Origin: Sisyra terminalis
Lineage: Eukaryota; Arthropoda; Insecta; Neuroptera; Sisyridae
Length of the DNA: 64,000 bases
Direction: 5' to 3'
Assembly (NCBI GenBank): GCA_958496175.1
Contig: OY292275.1
Span: forward strand, 434,001-498,000
Shown here: piece after piece, positions 1-10,700 of the stretch
How the letters are laid out: every line of letters starts with the position of its first letter
Position numbering within the stretch: position 1 is the first letter of the stretch
The notes under the pieces: generated by a model
What the model was told of the DNA's origin: nothing
The model's database searches: none
The model's input: only the letters and a program-made list of their open reading frames with translations
Translations under genes and position numbers: made by a program

Positions 1-992
1 GAGGCATATTACTTTTTTCAATGTACCTAAGAATCAATGTGAATATCGTCTACTGAATTTTTTTTTAGAATTTTATACAAAATTATGGTCTAAAATTTAC
101 TTGGTTTATCTTAGAATACTAATAATTTCAGAAGATAATATCCACGAGTCCGTAAAGGAACTCCATGAACTTTATATTTGTAATCACCGACCTCAAAACC
201 CCGAAATAATTAAAAAAATCCAGGGGACAAGGTTCCTCAATCTCCAGGTGCTTTGAGGAACTTAATGGACCATTCATGAAAAATTACACCAAAAGTTTCC
301 GAACCGCAGAGATTTCATTATTCCTCCGAAAATTTGCATATTTAAGAATTTTTAGAAAAAAAAAGCAAAATTTTTTTAAAAATGTTTTGAGGAATTAAAT
401 GCAAAAAACTGCAATCGCTTTTATGGAAGATACACTCGGCTATTATTGAAAGTCTTAAAATTATTGTATAAGTCAAATTAAATCATATTTAACAAATGAT
501 TCGTTTATTTTGAAAGTGGCGTAAGTCCATTTCAAGGACGGTCCATATTTTTTCTTCTTCTTGTAACTAGAACAAAGTATGTTAATTATTTAACTGCTAA
601 ATTTTCAGAAATTACTGATTTTAACAAAAACGCCAATTATTCCCTCCTCCCCCTTAGTATCTTATGTTCCTATGGTTAAAAATGATAGCACTATAGGGAT
701 TGTTCTTGAAATGTACGTAACTCACTTTCAAAATAAACGTTTCAAATATAAATAGCATTGCGTATGCAACCAGTCATGCAAATCAGCAAATATCATTGCA
801 TATAAAAATTTAAAAAAAAATGAATTAAAATTTTCAATATTAAATGGCTTTTTTTAAAGTGGTACAATTTCCTCAAAAAGCACTGAAACCTTTACTGATT
901 TTGGAACGGATTCTCATCCGAATTTTTAGTATATTTTTCGGAAAAATAAATTTTACAAAAGCTTCCTCTCAAAAGCTTAATTCAATTAATAC
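1..992. other. AT-rich non-coding DNA, probably intron of the gene carrying exon 993-1181
   Basis: No exon, RNA gene or ordered repeat could be supported here. The sequence is AT-rich with many homopolymer runs. The longest plus-strand frame (844-1185) mostly overlaps the minus-strand exon at 993-1181 and is its shadow. If that exon is real, this stretch starts with its donor site and continues into an intron that leaves the window. Confidence 0.4.
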
Positions 993-1181
993 CTTGTGGC
1001 AAGTAGGACAAGTCATCGCTACTGGGCTGCGACGTATTCACTGTCATATTGTATTCCAAACTATTCGAAATTTGCCAATAGTTTCGGGAACTAAGCAAAG
1101 TCGAGCTTTCGTGACGCACATTGGCCATCTGCCTGTGATAAGCTTTCACTATGTCACAGTGAAAGCCTATGTTGCGGCTAT
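993..1181 (-). CDS. internal coding exon of an unidentified gene
   Basis: On the minus strand a pyrimidine run ending in TTTTTTTTCTAG is followed by a 189-bp open stretch that ends CACAAG before the donor GTATTAATTG. The acceptor, open frame and donor agree with an internal exon entering with two bases of a split codon and leaving with one. It encodes about 62 residues, rich in Ser and Asn, with no membrane segment. Recognisable stretches are NIGFHCDIVKAYHRQMANV near the start and DDLSYLPQG at the end. I do not recognise the family. Base composition is visibly less AT-biased than its flanks. The partner exons are outside the window or in the unassigned 1182-6600 interval. The minus-strand exon at 6189 could be the same gene's first exon, but nothing links them directly. 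Confidence 0.5.
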
Positions 1182-2904
1182 CTAGAAAAAAAAAACAAAA
1201 TAAATTCATTAGTCTTTGATTATTTTTGTTTATGATTTGACAAGATTTATAGAGTAATTATATCGGATTAAATTAGCTCCAGGGGAATTACATTTTTAAC
1301 TGATTAGGTAAGATGTTGTATTCTTGAGACGCAAACTATACCAAATAATTTTTAACGAAATTTATATTCACGCATTTATTTTTAATTAAAACATCCAATC
1401 AGCTCTAAAAACTAACCAATCAACTAACTGCATTTAATTGTTGCACAATGTATAAAATGAACACGAGCAATATAAATAGTAAGCATTAGGTCGTGCGACT
1501 CAATCAAAAAACAGGAAAACCGATAAAAGGCAATACAAAATCAAAATACATTTCCGTTTCCTCTCCACAACCGTTGAAAAGACCGCTGACGGTTTTATTC
1601 AATCTCCGTAAAATCCAACAAACAAAAAAAAAAATAAACCGCATTTAAAAGCCCGAATCATACTGAAGATTCTTTATTTCAAATATCATTTTTATTCATA
1701 CGAAAAATGAATACTCTGTGGGGGTTTTTCTCTATAATATTGATTTTTCAAATAATACTCACATCTAATTGTACTATTAGTAGGATATCCGTTTCCTATA
1801 TCCTTGTTTGTGTTATTTTTGTCTCTTTGTCCACTTATATAACGTCAATTATGTGTCAACAATTAAATAATAAATATATTTATCTAATTATGTAGATATA
1901 TAAATATAAACAGATCATTGAAATCAAAGGTTTTTCTTGAATTTTATCAAGTTGCGGATATGAGTGCAGTTCCGATAGACTTTTGAACTATGCATGTGCA
2001 TTACAAATGACATTTATTGGTAACAATTAGTGGAATGCGAAGAGTTTGGTTATTGTAGAAATATGGATATTAATGAAGGGAGGAAAGGAAGCGAGCCAGA
2101 CGTAGCGTTTGAGAAACCCAACACGGACGAGATCGAATGATAATTCCTAGTTGAGGATATTAATAGAACATTGAGGGAGGAATTAAAAGCTATGCACCGT
2201 TAGGGGTTGTTGTGCCTTCCCTACTATCAATGGGATACAACAAGACTAAGTGGTTTTATGACACACTAATTAAATCAAACATATGGAGTTCCGTTTTTAA
2301 TAATAGAATGAAACGTTTTTCCATTTCCCAGATAAGAATTTCTTCTTTTTTTTAATCAATGGCATTTTAAAAATACAGAAAAAAATCGGTGAATTAGTAG
2401 CACTTAATTTAAACTCCAAGTTCGTAAAAAAAAAATCCTTTTGACATTATTATATAACTATTATTGATTTCAATCCTATAGATTATCTTTAATTTATTGT
2501 AGTTCCTTGAAAAAGCAGTACTAAACTGCGAAACGTGGCGCAAAAAATTAAAAAAAGTTTAAATTATTTTAAAATAAATCCTCGGATTTAAATCAATTAA
2601 TTCGCAAGAAAATTTGACAGAGGTAGGTGCAGACCAGAGGAATTACAACGTAATCATATTTTAGCCTGCTATTTAAGATTGAGTAGGGCTAGGTAGGTTT
2701 TAGGAACCATGAAGGGTAGAAATAATTCATAATTTTAGACGGCTATCAATTTATTTACGTTTCCATTGAAATCAAATGTTGCAAAAATTTCAGATATAGT
2801 TGCACCCCGAATTTTTAAGTCGTTTAGGGGATGAATTAAGAAAAAATGTTCCTCAAAGAATATAGTTATTTTTAAAGGAATGCACTAAAAGAAAAAAAAT
2901 ATAT
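1182..2904. other. non-coding interval with a possible decayed element near 2040-2290
   Basis: AT-rich DNA without a supportable exon. Bases 2040-2290 stand out by higher GC. They hold a short plus-strand frame from the ATG at 2063 to the TGA at 2140, then a second open piece containing NRTLREELKAMHR in another frame. This looks like a decayed coding sequence, possibly from a transposon, but I cannot name it. The hydrophobic 62-codon frame at 1707-1895 reflects T-rich sequence and has no supporting splice or promoter context. Confidence 0.3.
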
Positions 2905-3833
2905 ATACAAAGTAAACTGGGCCAAAAGAGCCCATAATATTAATACTAAGAAGTCTATCATCTTTTATTTCGATTTCATTTTTGCGTTAATTGTCCGATA
3001 GGAGGAATTTGGGAAGGAAAAAACTCCCAGGGGAATTACATGATGCCAATCTTAAAGTTAGCTGTTCCTTTGTATTAGACTGAGCCAAAAAAATCGACTG
3101 GTTATTTTTTTTTGGAAAGTATATGGAAAATATTGTTCCAGGTGACAAAAAAAAAAAAAACATTGGGAAGGTTTGAGCCCATAATATTAATATTAAGAGG
3201 TCTATCATCTTTAATTTCGATTTTTTAATTTGTGCTTTCATTTCTACGTCAATACTGTCAAACTATCAAGGTAAAAAAATTCATGTGCATACATTTTAAT
3301 AGAAAATAAAATTCTCTACAAAAAATGTCTTTTTGAAAATTTTTGCCAGATACGCCGTTTCCGAATAATCAAGCTTCAGACATTGATATAATTTTTAGAT
3401 TTATCTTCTTTATTTTGGAATTTTGTAACTAACGAACAAATAAATATATAGAAATGAACAATATAGATTCTTGAAGGGAATTTAATGCTCTACAAAAAAG
3501 GTCTCGTAACGTTGTTATCTAAAATCACTCTTTCAAAATTGCTTCAACAACGAAAAAAACAATAATTTAATTTTTCTTTAAATTTTAATTGTGACTAACT
3601 TTTGAAAAAGTGATTTTATGTAAAAACGTTAAGAGACCTTTTTTGTAGAACATTAAATTCTCTTCAAGAATCCATATTGTTTATTTTTATATACTCATTT
3701 GTTCGTTAGTGACAAAATTCCAAAATAAACAAGATAAATCTAAAAATTATATCAATGTCTGAAGCTTGATTATTCGGAAACGGCGTATCTGGCGAAAATT
3801 TTTAAAAAGACGTTTTTTGTAGGGAATTTAATT

Positions 3834-3836
<3 letters not shown>

Positions 3837-3913
<77 letters not shown>
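3837..3913. repeat. (TA)n microsatellite
   Basis: About 77 bp of uninterrupted TA dinucleotide repeats within the foldback complex, at the junction between two hairpin arms. Such tracts are prone to cruciform extrusion and length change. Confidence 0.95.
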
Positions 3914-3916
<3 letters not shown>

Positions 3917-4224
3917 CAGATGAATTTTTTTACCATGATAGTTTGGCAGCATTGGCGCAAAAATGAAAGCACAAATAAAAAATCGAAATTAAAGATGACA
4001 GACCTCTTAATATTAATATTAAGGGTTTAAACCTTCCCGATATTTATTTTTGTCATCTTGAACAATATTTTCGATATACTTTTCAAAGAAAAAAAAAATA
4101 TTGGGAAAGTTTGAACCCTTAATATTAATTCTAAGAGGTCTATCAACTTTAATTTCAATATTTTATTAGTGCTTTCATTTTTGCGTTAATGCTGTCAAAC
4201 TATCAAGATAAAAAAATTCATCTG

Positions 4225-4226
<2 letters not shown>

Positions 4227-4277
<51 letters not shown>

Positions 4278-4330
4278 AATATATATATAGATATATATAT
4301 AATATATATATATATATCTATATATATATA
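4227..4330. repeat. imperfect (TA)n tract
   Basis: About 104 bp of TA repeats broken by GAAAAT, GAT and AAT interruptions. It is the inverted counterpart of the tract at 3837-3913 within the same palindromic complex. Confidence 0.9.
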
Positions 4331-5011
4331 GAAAATTAAATTTCCTACAAAAAATGTCGCTTTGAAAATTTTTGCCAGACCCGCAGTTTCCGAATAATCA
4401 AGCTTTAAACATTGATATAATTTTTAGACTTATCTTCCTTATTTTGGAATCTTGTAACTAGCGAGCAAATAAATATGTAGAAATGAGCAAAACAGATTTT
4501 TAAAGGGAATTTAATGCTCTACAAAAAAGGTCTCTTTTTACATAAAATCATTCTTTCAAAAATGGTTCAACAACGAAAAAAACAATAATTTAATTTTTCC
4601 TCCAACTTTAATTGTGAATAGCTTTTGAAAAAGTGATTTTATGTAAATACGTCAAGAGACCTTTTTTGTAGAGCATTTAATTCCCTTTAAGAATCTATAT
4701 TGTTCATTTATATATATTTATTTGTTCGTTAGTTACAAAATTTCAAAATAAAGAAGATAAATCTAAAAATGATATCAATGTCTGAAGCTTGATTATTCGG
4801 AAACGGTGTGTCTGCCAAAAATTTTCCAAGACACATTTTTTATAGGGAATTTAATTTTCTATAAATATATGTGTAGATGATTTTTTTTACTTTGATAGTT
4901 TGACAGCATTGGCGCAAAAATGAAAGCACCAATAAAAAATCGAAATTAAATATGATAAACCTCTTAATATTAATATTAAGGGCTCAAACCTTCCCGATAT
5001 TTTTTTTTTGT

Positions 5012-5367
5012 CACCTTGAACAATATTTTCGATATACTTTTCAAAAAAAAAAATGGTCGATTGTTTTGGCCCAGTTTAATATAAAGGGACTGCTAACTTT
5101 AAGATTGGCATCATGTAATTCCCCTGGAAGTTTTTTCCCTCCCAAATTCCTCCCGTAGGATAATTACATAAAATTGTATTGGCAAAATCACCTTGAACAA
5201 TATTTTCGATATACTTTTCAAAAAAAAAAATAGTCAATTTTTTTGGTCCAGTCTAATACAAAGGGACTGCTTACTTTAAGATTGGCATCATGTAATTCCC
5301 CTGGAAGTTTTTTCCCTCCCAAATTCCTCCCGTAGGACAATTAAATAAAATTGTATTGGCAAAATCA
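5012..5367. repeat. two direct copies of a 177-bp unit at the end of the foldback complex
   Basis: A unit starting CACCTTGAACAATATTTTCG and ending GGCAAAATCA occurs at 5012-5188 and again at 5189-5367. Both copies contain the terminal-repeat-like motif (CCCAGTTTA or TCCAGTCTA), the segment GGGACTGCT, and AATTCCCCTGGAAG. Copies of the same unit occur inverted at about 2990-3130 and at 8170-8580, and directly at 9950-10200. Confidence 0.8.
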
Positions 5368-6188
5368 AATTAATAAATCAGAAAAAAGTTGGTTTAGTGT
5401 GATTTCGGTTAAGCGTTTGTGTTTAAATTTTTTCAATTACGAAGAGAAATACAGTATTATAATTCCCCTGCACGTTTACTTTTTTCATGCGTTGAAAAAA
5501 AATATTTTTTAATTTTTTCCCTCCAAATGGAAACTACGTACAATAATTAATATGTCAAATTAGTACATTTAAAAGTTTTGCGAAAATAATCTCCAATTTT
5601 TTTTTTTTTGCAATTATTGTAATCGTTTTAAGTGTTTCATATAATACATAGAATGTAAAAAAATGAATGAAAATGTCTATTTTTAAGGCAATTAGCTTTT
5701 ATCACATTTCTACTGTAAAATGTAATTTACCGGCCATTTTTTTATTTTTAAAAATTTTATTTTTTCAAGGAGAAACATTATTTTTTTTTGTTGTTTTTGA
5801 ATAAGAACTTGATAAGCGACATAAAATTTTTTTAAAAATTATTCGAAAAGTCTAAGACAGAGGAATTACATTATAGTTTTATCATGTTTTTAAAATTATT
5901 TTAAAAAGTGCAAACATTCTTGAACTCTTTAAACAAGTAAATAAATTATGAAAGACTTTAATATGTCTTGTTCAAATATTTAAGTACAATAAATTGATAA
6001 TTTATAAGTGAAATTGTTGAATTTAAGCAAATAAATATGAAATGAGCTGTCTTTTAAACCCAATGTTGTTATCTGATGAAAACAATAATCCATTAGATAT
6101 ATGACTAGTTAATGTGACAAATGTTCCATGTGCTGAGGCCTATCGGCCTAATTATTCTAAACCAAAAAAAAAAGAGTAATAAACTTAC
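5368..6188. other. AT-rich non-coding DNA, no feature seen
   Basis: I see no splice-supported exon, RNA gene, or tandem or inverted repeat here. It is dominated by A and T homopolymers. If the 6189-6588 segment is a first exon on the minus strand, this is the start of its intron. Confidence 0.4.
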
Positions 6189-6588
6189 ATATAATCCTCC
6201 AAAAAATGCAAAACTCAACCTTTGCACGTTGGTGAAATAATCCGAAAAATTCGCACACAATTTCTTTTTGTTGAATAAATCCCAAGCGTAATTGTTGTTC
6301 TTTACTATGCCAAGTTTGGCAAGCGACTGAAACTTCGCCCTCACCGTATCGAGGATGAAAAAAAAAATGGGCAAACAAAACGCACCCACAACAATACAAA
6401 GCGGCAGCCGCAGCGCCGATGCTAAAACAGATGCTCTATGGAAACGAACAAATGGGACTAACAACAGGATAACACTTCCTTCCCTTTATCAACCAGGATT
6501 TGGTTTGAGCATTGGCTCAAAACCCGCACCGTTCCCCGCACCATTTCCGACATAAACACTAATAATACAAATCGATTTCGTGTGGTTT
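6189..6588 (-). other. putative first exon of an unidentified minus-strand gene, probably largely 5' leader
   Basis: A GC-elevated segment ends on the minus strand at a strong donor (TATAT then GTAAGTTTATT, GT at 6188-6187) and starts about 30 bp below a TATA-like box. The longest minus frame, about 6105-6464, contains KNNNYAWDLFNKKKLCANF and reads across the donor. It is closed upstream by TGA and TAA and has no ATG. The ATGs near the 5' side open only short frames; one encodes about 30 residues and ends TGT TGT TAG. I therefore read it as a leader exon with short upstream frames rather than a confident coding exon. A plus-strand 66-codon frame at 6355-6555 is an alternative, but I see no supporting signals for it. 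Confidence 0.3.
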
Positions 6589-6614
6589 TTTTTTTCATTC
6601 AAAGAATTGCCTCT

Positions 6615-6623
6615 CTATTTATA
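6615..6623 (-). promoter_or_regulatory. TATA-like box
   Basis: TATAAATAG on the minus strand, within GGTTATAAATAGAGAGG, lies 25-35 bp upstream of where the GC-elevated exon-like segment begins. No clear arthropod initiator was recognised at the expected distance. Confidence 0.3.
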
Positions 6624-7486
6624 ACCAGTTTCCTTGCCATTTGTTATCATTAGGTGAGGAAAAAACATTTAATTATGCTCAATATGTTGCCACTTTTTTC
6701 CAAAAAATACCAAGCAGATAATTTGAAATTAAAGTCTTATTTTCCCAAAATAAATGTTCTTAAGTTGATTTTTTAAGTCAAATGATGAGAAGAAAACTGT
6801 TCGGAAAAGATTTAACATATATTTTCTTTTTCTTTTGAACCATGTCCATTAATATCTTTCAGATATGATCTTTTCATCTTAACGCCCGTATGTTGTCTCA
6901 AATCATTGCACTTCATTGAGTCAAAAAGTCTCAAATTTCAGTTCTTTTCTATTGAAACTATTTGGCGCGGCAATTTCAACACGAAACCAATTTAGATCAG
7001 TGAAAAAAAAACAGCAAACGAATAATTCAAAATATTTATTACCTTAAAAAAAAAATCAAAGTAAGGATTCAAACAATTTTTTTTTTAACAAGTCATAACA
7101 ATAATACTTTACAGAGAGAATTATCCTTGCGACGTGACGACGACAACAAAGCGGCGAAAAGGTCGTTTTATATTAGTGTTATTTTGTCAGGAAGTTGAAC
7201 CCACAGGAAACAGGATATGGCTTTATTTTTGAAAAGGCAACTGACAGGATAATGTGTGACAAGGGTTCGTTTGTGCGTTTGTTCGCATATCTCTCCTCCT
7301 CGGGCCTCTTAATAAGGAAACGAATGAATGACCATTTCATCGTTAAACACTAATTAATGAACAATACTGCCCCCTCCCCCCATTTGACATCCTGTTTGCG
7401 ACCAAAATACACAGCCATGCCAACAAAACCCTCATCCCTCTCCCATTTAAAATAGGTTGTTTTTTTTTTTTCGTGATTGAAAACAA
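6624..7486. other. interval below the ACSF2 stop codon: 3' UTR plus spacer
   Basis: This lies between the ACSF2-type stop codon (minus strand, 7487-7489) and the TATA-like box of the next minus-strand unit. I see no coding exon. The first clear AATAAA on the minus strand is at 7227-7222, about 260 bases after the stop, and would fit a 3' UTR of ordinary length. Confidence 0.4.
7222..7227 (-). terminator. candidate polyadenylation signal of the ACSF2-type gene
   Basis: AATAAA on the minus strand, about 260 bases downstream of the stop codon. AT-rich DNA produces this hexamer by chance, so position is the only support. Confidence 0.3.
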
Positions 7487-7717
7487 CTATTTGGAAAATT
7501 CTTTTTCATACATTTCTTTGAGCTTGAACTTTTGAATTTTTCCCGACATTGTTTTGGGAAATCGATCGACGATTTTCATGTATCGTGGGATTTTATAGTG
7601 GGCGATTTGGCCCTTGCAAAACGAGCGCAGCTCGTCGTAGCTGAGATCAGTGCCTTTTCGTAGTTTTAGACAAACGAGAACTTCCTCACCCAATCGAGAA
7701 TCACTAACGCCAATCAC
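7487..7717 (-). CDS. ACSF2: ACSF2-type gene, exon 10 (residues 510-585, stop)
   Basis: Acceptor AACTTTTTAG, then [19 protein letters not shown]. It ends with [19 protein letters not shown], the A10 motif with catalytic K569, and a stop 16 codons after that lysine, as is normal for the family. The first codon is GTG only because the exon is internal. Confidence 0.92.
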   Translation of the reverse strand: MIGVSDSRLGEEVLVCLKLRKGTDLSYDELRSFCKGQIAHYKIPRYMKIVDRFPKTMSGKIQKFKLKEMYEKEFSK

Positions 7718-10700
7718 CTAAAAAGTTAAAGTTCTTAAGATCAAAATCTATAGGAAAAAGATATGAAAACTTATTGATAGTTGGATGGTCAAAAAAAGGT
7801 CGTGAAATGTGGAAAAAATCAATAAAGGATATGTAAAATTTTCGTAGATGAAATGCCTCTACTCTATAATACTCTATATTCTCCAATTGCTTTATAATAA
7901 TAATAAATAAGATTTTCACAATTCGAAGAACAAGTCCATACTGGTTTTGGATGTTCATTAGACTAGGCCAAAAAAAGCTTGATTATTCGGAAACGGCGTG
8001 TCTGGCAAAAATTTTCAAAGAGACGTTTTTTGTAGGGAATTTAATTTTTTATTAAAATAGGTGCAGATGAATTTTTTACCTTGATAGTTTGACAGCATTG
8101 ACGCAAAAATGAAAGCACTAATAAAAAATCGAAATTAAAGATGATAGACCTGTTAGTATTAATATTAAGGGCTCAAACCTTCCCGATTATTTTTTTGTTT
8201 TTTGAAAAGTATATAGAAAATATTGTTCAAGGTGATTTTGCCAATACAATTTTATGTAATTATCCTATGGGAGGAATTTGGGAGGGATACAACTTCCAGG
8301 GGAATTACATTATGCCAATCCAAAGTTAGCAGTCCCTTTGTATTAGCCTGGACCAAAAATATCGACTATTTTTTTTGAAAAGTACATAGAAAATATTGTT
8401 CAAGGCGACAAAAAAAAATATCGGGTACAACTTCCAGGGGAATTACATTATACCAATCCAAAGTTAGCAGTCACTTTGTATTAGCCTGGACCAAAAATAT
8501 CGACTATTTTTTTTTGTTTTTTGAAAAGTACATAGAAAATATTGTTCAAGGTGACAAAAAAAAATATCGGGAAGGTTTGAACCCTTAATATTAATACTAA
8601 GAGGTCTATCATCTTTAATTTCGATTTTTTATTAGTGCTTTCATTTTTGCGTCAATGCTGTCAAACTATTACGGTAAAAAAAATTATTTGTTCATATATT
8701 TATAGAAAATTAAATTCCCTACAAAAAACGTCTCCTTGAAAATTTTTGCCAGACACGCCGTTTTCGAATAATCAAGCTTCAGACATTGATATAATTTTTA
8801 AATTTATCTTCTTTATTTTGGAATTTTGTCACTAACGAACAAATGAATATATAAAAATAGACAATATGGATTATTGAAGAGAATTTAATGTTCTACAAAA
8901 AAGGTCTCTTAACGTTTTTACATGAAATCACTTTTTCAAAAGTTATTCACAATTAAAGATGAATGAAATATTAAATTAATAATATTTAACTAAATCTACG
9001 TTTTCGTATGATAAATAGTTGTTAACCGAGAATAGATTTGGACATATTATAAAGTTTAGATATTTCAAGCGACAAGATTGATAAAATGATAATTTTTGAT
9101 GATGTAAAATATCAATTTGTCCCACTGAGTGAAAGAAAATTGGTTCAAAAACGAAAAAAAACAAAATTAAATTTTTCCTTCAACTTTAATTGTGAATAAC
9201 TTTTGAAGAAGTGATTTTATGTAAAAACGTTAAACGGCTTTTTTGTAGTGCTTTAAATTCCCTTCATTATAGAAAATTAAATTCCATACAAAAAACGTTT
9301 CTTTAAAAATTTCTGCCAGATACACCATTTGCGAATAATCAAGCTTTAAACATTAATGTAATTTTTAGGTTTATCTTCTTTATTTTGGAATTTTGTAACT
9401 AACGAACAAATAAATATATAGAAATGAACAATATAGAATATTGAAGGGAATTTAATGCTCTACAGAAAAGGTCTCTTAACGTTTTTTTTATAAAAAATCA
9501 CTCTTTCAAAATTGGTTCAACAACGAAAAAAACAATAATTTAATTTTTCCTCCAACTTTAATTGTGAATAACTTTTGTAAAAGTGATTTTTTGTAAAAAC
9601 GTCAAGAAACCTTTTTTGTAGAGCATTAAATTCCCTTCAATAATCTATATTGTTCATTTCTATATATTTACTTGTACGTTAGTAATAAAATTCCAAAATA
9701 AAGAAGACAAATTCAAAAATTATATCAATGTCTGAAGCTTGATTATTCGGAAACGGCGTGTTTGGCAAAAATTTTCAAAGAAACCTTTTTTGTAGGGAAT
9801 TTAATTTTCTATAAATATATGTGCAGATGATTTTTTTTACCTCGATAGTTTAACAACATTGACGCAAAAATGAAAGCACAAATAAAAAATCAAAATTAAA
9901 GATGATAGATCTCTTAATATTAATATTTAGAACTCAAACCTTCCCAATATTTTTTTTGTCACTTTGATCAATATTTTCGATCGATATACTTTTCAAAAAA
10001 AAAAAATAGTCAAATTTTTTGGTCCAGTCTAATACAAAGGAACTGCTAACTTTAAGATTGGCATAATGTAATTCCCCTGGATGTTTTATTCTTTCCAAAT
10101 TCTTCCTATAGGATAATTACATAAAATTGTATTGGCAAAATCACCTTGAACAATATTTTCGATATACTTTTCAAAAAAAAGAAAAAAAATAGTCATTATA
10201 TTTGACCCAGTCTAATGTTCATATTTATGAATTTTTGCAAAATTTTTACAGACGAAAGAAATAAGAACAAGTCAAAAAACTTTTTTTTTTATGATGATGA
10301 TGGGTCATATATGACTATAGAGTTGGGAAGGTCTTATTTATCATTTCTACGAAATCATTAAGTACGAGAAAAAAGAGGCATTTTACCTACTTATCCTCTG
10401 GATTCATGGTTTAAATTTTAGTAGTTACAGATTTTTGATTAAAGTATACAATAAAAATGCAAAAAAAGAAGAAATTGTAATTGCTATAACTTCTTACATG
10501 ATTTTCAATTATATCCGGATGCGTATTGAGAAAATCTTCAATTTCCTTCGGAAATATATTTTCACCTCCACGAATTATCAAGTCTTTGAGTCGCCCAACA
10601 ATTTGGGCATATCCGTCCTCTCGTAAAATTATCTGATCTCTTCAATAAAAATTTTTAAAAATTAAAAAAAAAACTTTGCTAATAAGTGATAAAGACCAAA

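Larger units (their letters stand above)
2913..5367. mobile_element. large non-autonomous foldback (hAT-like) repeat complex
   Basis: The segment is an imperfect palindrome built of nested inverted copies of one repeat family. The left arm around 2990-3300 (GGAGGAATTTGGG, then AGGGGAATTACATGATGCC, then GCTTTCATTT) recurs inverted at about 4860-5345. An inner hairpin pairs 3290-3560 with 3600-3840, and another pairs 4320-4600 with 4600-4860. A perfect 15-bp terminal inverted repeat TAAACTGGGCCAAAA lies at 2913-2927 and, inverted, at 5064-5078. It is bordered by near-identical octamers ATACAAAG (2905-2912) and ATATAAAG (5079-5086). The octamer context also occurs inside the repeat family, so these may not be the true ends. 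No transposase frame is present. The same family occupies 7959-10214. Confidence 0.65.

Noticed and set aside
844..1185. 113-residue plus-strand frame
   Set aside because: It overlaps the splice-bounded minus-strand exon at 993-1181, and its N-terminal part lies in AT-rich DNA.
1707..1895. 62-residue hydrophobic frame, membrane-protein-like
   Set aside because: T-rich sequence gives Phe, Ile and Leu codons by composition. There is no splice or promoter support and no recognisable motif.
2041..2290. Possible gag-like or transposon-derived coding remnant
   Set aside because: It has stops in all frames, only short peptides and no recognisable domain, so it is mentioned only as a low-confidence note in the interval entry.
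2987..3241. Similar 60-85-residue frames at 2987-3241, 4952-5158 and 8141-8329
   Set aside because: They are copies of the same arm of the foldback repeat family, in regions of homopolymer runs. They resemble each other because the repeat does, not because a protein is conserved.
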